DNA of 44,584 bases, taken from contig JAILAR010000094.1 in assembly GCA_024681515.1 (NCBI GenBank), positions 1-44,584 of the forward strand, written 5' to 3'. The notes beneath the pieces were generated by a model. That model was not told where the DNA came from. It saw nothing but the letters and a program-made list of their open reading frames with translations, and searched no databases. Below, piece after piece: positions 42,974-44,584 of this stretch. Each line of letters begins with the position of its first letter. The stretch's first letter is position 1. Source of the stretch: Eubacterium sp. GTDB taxonomy: Bacteria; Bacillota; Clostridia; Lachnospirales; Lachnospiraceae. Position numbers and translations under genes: made by a program.

Positions 42974-44008
42974 TTACGGCAGCTCGACTTTTTCGCCGCC
43001 TTCCAGGCCGTCCTTCACGACCAGATAATTCCCGTACTGCTCACCCTTCGTGATATAGTGCGCTTCCCGCATTCCGTCATCTTTGACGACGTAGACGAAA
43101 TACTGTCCGTTCTTCTCATATACTGCCTGCCGGTTTACGTAGCAGGCATCCTTCAGCACCGGAAGCTCAAAGTTCAGCATGAGATTCTTTTCCAGGATCT
43201 CTCCTTCCCGTCCCACGGGACGGAAATACACATTCGTGGCACTGCCGCCCTCCGGCATCTCGATGACTTCCACCTGACATTCGCTGTACCGTGTGGTTGC
43301 AGTGTAGGTCTCCCCGACCTTGAAGTTGTAATATTCCGGCTTCTCCATCTTATAGATCCCGTCGTCGATATCCACCAGCACCAGATCCGTGTCCGGCATG
43401 ACGAATCCATCCTGAAGCGATCCGTCGATATCGCTGACATGTCCGTCCACATCCGCGTAAATATTCAGCTTGCGGTAGGTATCATTTACGTCTGAGATAT
43501 AGAGCTGTGCCACACTGATCTCCCGTTCCAGACGTTTCACTTCGTCAGAATAGTTCTGCGACGGATCGATGGCCTCCAGGTTCCTTAAATGCTCGATGGA
43601 AAGCCTTGCCTCCGTGATCTTCTTCTCGTTCGTAGTGATCTGCTCGTCCAGCACCTTGGAGTGGAAGGATACCATCAGATCCCCGGCGTGTACCTGATCA
43701 CCCACATTTACGTGGATCTTCTCAACCTCCAGCTGGTAGGTTCCGTACAGCTCCGCGAACTGTGCCTGGGTGAACCGGTAACGGATCCGCTCATATCCCA
43801 GAAGATCCAGCCGCTGCTCGAATTTCCGTTCCAGATCGCCTCGGATCACATCCGCCGTGTTCGGCACGTACGCGTTATAGGTCGGCGTTTCCGGCGGCAC
43901 CAGCTCGTCCAAAGCCGCCTCCCCACAGCCCGAGAGAGACAGAAGCAGCACGCCCGAAAGCAGTACGCTCATCACTTTATTCAGTTTTCGGGAAATGCGC
44001 TTCTTCAT
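42974..44008 (-). CDS. Membrane-fusion adaptor lipoprotein (MacA/YknX-like)
   Basis: A 344-residue exported adaptor. The signal peptide VMSVLLSGVLLLSLSGC ends in a clear lipobox. It has a lipoyl half (VEKIHVNVGDQVHAGDLMVSF), a coiled coil (about 120-175: TTNEKKITEARLSIEHLRNL), the second lipoyl half (NIYADVDGHVSDIDGSL) and a barrel with membrane-proximal domain. The start at 44008 has AGGAA upstream; a longer in-frame reading to 44194 runs through leader repeats and lacks a usable ribosome binding site. It is the first gene of the five-gene export operon. With no outer membrane here, it probably links the permease to the wall side. Confidence 0.87.
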   Translation of the reverse strand: MKKRISRKLNKVMSVLLSGVLLLSLSGCGEAALDELVPPETPTYNAYVPNTADVIRGDLERKFEQRLDLLGYERIRYRFTQAQFAELYGTYQLEVEKIHVNVGDQVHAGDLMVSFHSKVLDEQITTNEKKITEARLSIEHLRNLEAIDPSQNYSDEVKRLEREISVAQLYISDVNDTYRKLNIYADVDGHVSDIDGSLQDGFVMPDTDLVLVDIDDGIYKMEKPEYYNFKVGETYTATTRYSECQVEVIEMPEGGSATNVYFRPVGREGEILEKNLMLNFELPVLKDACYVNRQAVYEKNGQYFVYVVKDDGMREAHYITKGEQYGNYLVVKDGLEGGEKVELP

Positions 44009-44015
44009 ATGTATT

Positions 44016-44086
44016 CCTATTCCATACTTCGCGGCTTCCGCCGCTCCGTGATAATTATTCCATACTTCGCACTGATGCGTGCTCCG
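44016..44086 (-). repeat. Leader motif copies b5, two in tandem
   Basis: The minus strand has GGAGCACGCATCAGTGCGAAG then TATGGAATAATT, and about 15 bases later GGAGCGGCGGAAGCCGCGAAG then TATGGAATAGGAA. Each is GGAG, a short hairpin (GCAC/GTGC or GCGGC/GCCGC), then GAAGTATGGAATA. The second runs into the ribosome binding site of the adaptor gene. Confidence 0.65.
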
Positions 44087-44117
44087 TTTATACTCATGAT
44101 CCTTTCGTGCGCAGGCG

Positions 44118-44152
44118 AAGGAGATGTCAAAGGATTTACTGCACATCTCCTT
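44118..44152. promoter_or_regulatory. 10-bp hairpin in the export operon leader
   Basis: AAGGAGATGT (44118-44127) and ACATCTCCTT (44143-44152) form a perfect stem with a 15-base loop. No T-run follows. It lies about 110 bases upstream of the adaptor start and probably within its leader. I see no confident minus-strand promoter between here and 44260. Confidence 0.5.
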
Positions 44153-44208
44153 ACCGCTGTTTTCACGCGGCGCCCACGACTTGTATTTTATCAAAATGAC
44201 ACTTGTGC

Positions 44209-44236
44209 TGTACAGACACTAAATGAACTATAAAAT
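44209..44236 (+). promoter_or_regulatory. Weak candidate promoter for an untranslated plus-strand transcript
   Basis: TGTACA (44209-44214), 16 bp, TAAAAT (44231-44236). Together with the terminator at 44385-44425 it would define an RNA of about 180 bases with no convincing ORF. Confidence 0.25.
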
Positions 44237-44239
44237 AAA

Positions 44240-44300
44240 AATGTATCTGAAATGTATCAAAATGTATCAAAATGTATCAAAATGCATCAAAATCTGTCAA
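44240..44300. repeat. 10-bp phased repeats upstream of the export operon
   Basis: AATGTATCAA occurs three times without a gap (44251-44280). It is preceded by AATGTATCTG (44240) and followed by AATGCATCAA (44281) and AATCTGTCAA (44291). The period is one helical turn. On the minus strand the unit is TTGATACATT. Confidence 0.85.
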
Positions 44301-44312
44301 AAGCTAAATATT

Positions 44313-44338
44313 AAAAAAAACTGCAGCTGATGCCGCAG
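44313..44338 (-). terminator. Rho-independent terminator for a minus-strand transcript entering from the right
   Basis: The minus strand has CTGCGGC-atca-GCTGCAG (7 bp with one G-U pair) followed by eight T residues. The only candidate template upstream on this strand is the CRISPR array. Confidence 0.75.
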
Positions 44339-44384
44339 AATACCGCACAAAATATCAGGCTTAAAATAATAGTCTCTAAAGCAC

Positions 44385-44425
44385 GATCGGGATCCGGAAA
44401 CCGGACCCTGATCATTTTTGTTTTT
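44385..44425 (+). terminator. Rho-independent terminator on the plus strand without an upstream plus-strand gene
   Basis: GATCGGGATCCGG (44385-44397) pairs with CCGGACCCTGATC (44401-44413) except for one mismatch and one G-U pair. The loop is AAA, and ATTTTTGTTTTT follows. Confidence 0.65.
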
Positions 44426-44472
44426 AATCTTTCCCAATTCGAAACCGAACAGACGGGGATGTGCTGAAAAGA

Positions 44473-44584
44473 AACCAATGCCCTTAATCGGGCTGAGATC
44501 ATTTCTACATCCCAACAGTATTCCAAAGCACAAGTGGTCAGTGGAGTGTGTCAATGCCCTTAATCGGGCTGAGATCATTTCTAC
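44473..44584 (-). CRISPR. Edge of a CRISPR array: two repeats and one spacer, continuing past the window
   Basis: A 33-base sequence, starting CAATGCCCTTAATCGGGCTG and ending ATCATTTCTAC, occurs exactly twice (44476-44508 and 44552-44584). A unique stretch of about 40 bases separates them. The repeat has a short inverted repeat GCCC/GGGC. Transcription is probably on the minus strand: read that way the inner repeat ends CATTGACAC, close to the ATTGAAAC ending common in type I and III repeats; the outermost copy is altered at that end (CATTGGTTTC), as in trailer-end repeats; and a minus-strand terminator follows at 44313-44338. No cas gene is in the window, so subtype is open. Confidence 0.8.

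Noticed and set aside
44310-44470. Possible tracrRNA anti-repeat next to the CRISPR array
   Set aside because: I found only short partial likeness (TGATCATTT) to the repeat and no long complement, and the repeat does not look like type II or V.
44297-44578. Minus-strand ORFs of 93 and 71 codons at the right end
   Set aside because: They run through both CRISPR repeats and the spacer, and have no convincing ribosome binding site or family likeness.

Overview
The window looks like chromosomal DNA of a Firmicute of class Clostridia, most probably Lachnospiraceae. The evidence is Shine-Dalgarno led genes with GTG and TTG starts, NfnAB, MutS2, YhaM, a DUF815 ATPase, VanW and MurJ homologues, lipoproteins with Gram-positive style lipoboxes, and a cytosolic LacI-like/GGDEF receptor. 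Most genes lie on the minus strand. No rRNA, tRNA, transposase, integrase or phage gene was seen.

Layout. 0.1-1.9 kb: an ABC-class ATPase of unknown role (+). 1.9-5.2 kb: OmpR-type regulator, HAMP histidine kinase and YhaM-like exoribonuclease (-). 5.3-11.1 kb: housekeeping run with mutS2, trmL, a class I aminotransferase, an Lrp/AsnC regulator and an AIR-synthase-like protein. 11.2-13.2 kb: VanW surface protein and a 36-residue membrane protein behind a good promoter. 13.3-17.7 kb: nth, DUF815 ATPase, a small membrane-protein gene broken by an in-frame TAG, a 40-residue protein and murJ. 17.9-20.2 kb: NfnA and NfnB, the electron-bifurcating transhydrogenase. 20.3-23.7 kb: FtsX-type ABC transporter. 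24.0-25.8 kb: LacI-like/GGDEF protein (+). 25.9-30.0 kb: histidine kinase, response regulator and an HExxH lipoprotein. 30.3-32.1 kb: GH2 beta-glucuronidase (+) behind an unusually structured leader. 32.1-33.8 kb: ABC-2 transporter. 34.1-35.5 kb: unknown 128-residue protein and an orphan LytTR regulator (+) with a tandem-repeat operator. 35.5-44.0 kb: a five-gene MacAB/YknXYZ-like export system with two adaptor genes, one permease and two ATPases. 44.2-44.6 kb: 10-bp phased repeats, two terminators and the edge of a CRISPR array that leaves the window.

The most interesting signals are not single genes. (1) The DNA before the beta-glucuronidase folds on paper into a closing helix plus three hairpins with almost no unpaired junction bases, and a possible pseudoknot. 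(2) A short element, a hairpin followed by GAAGTATGGAATA and then the ribosome binding site, recurs before at least five unrelated genes. A related dispersed repeat (TGTCATYCTGAG...GAAGRATCC) lies between genes and once in frame inside a response regulator. (3) The export system has an adaptor that reads as two adaptor modules in one chain, and an ATPase with an AbrB-like tail.

All calls come from reading the sequence and from family knowledge. No database search or folding program was run.
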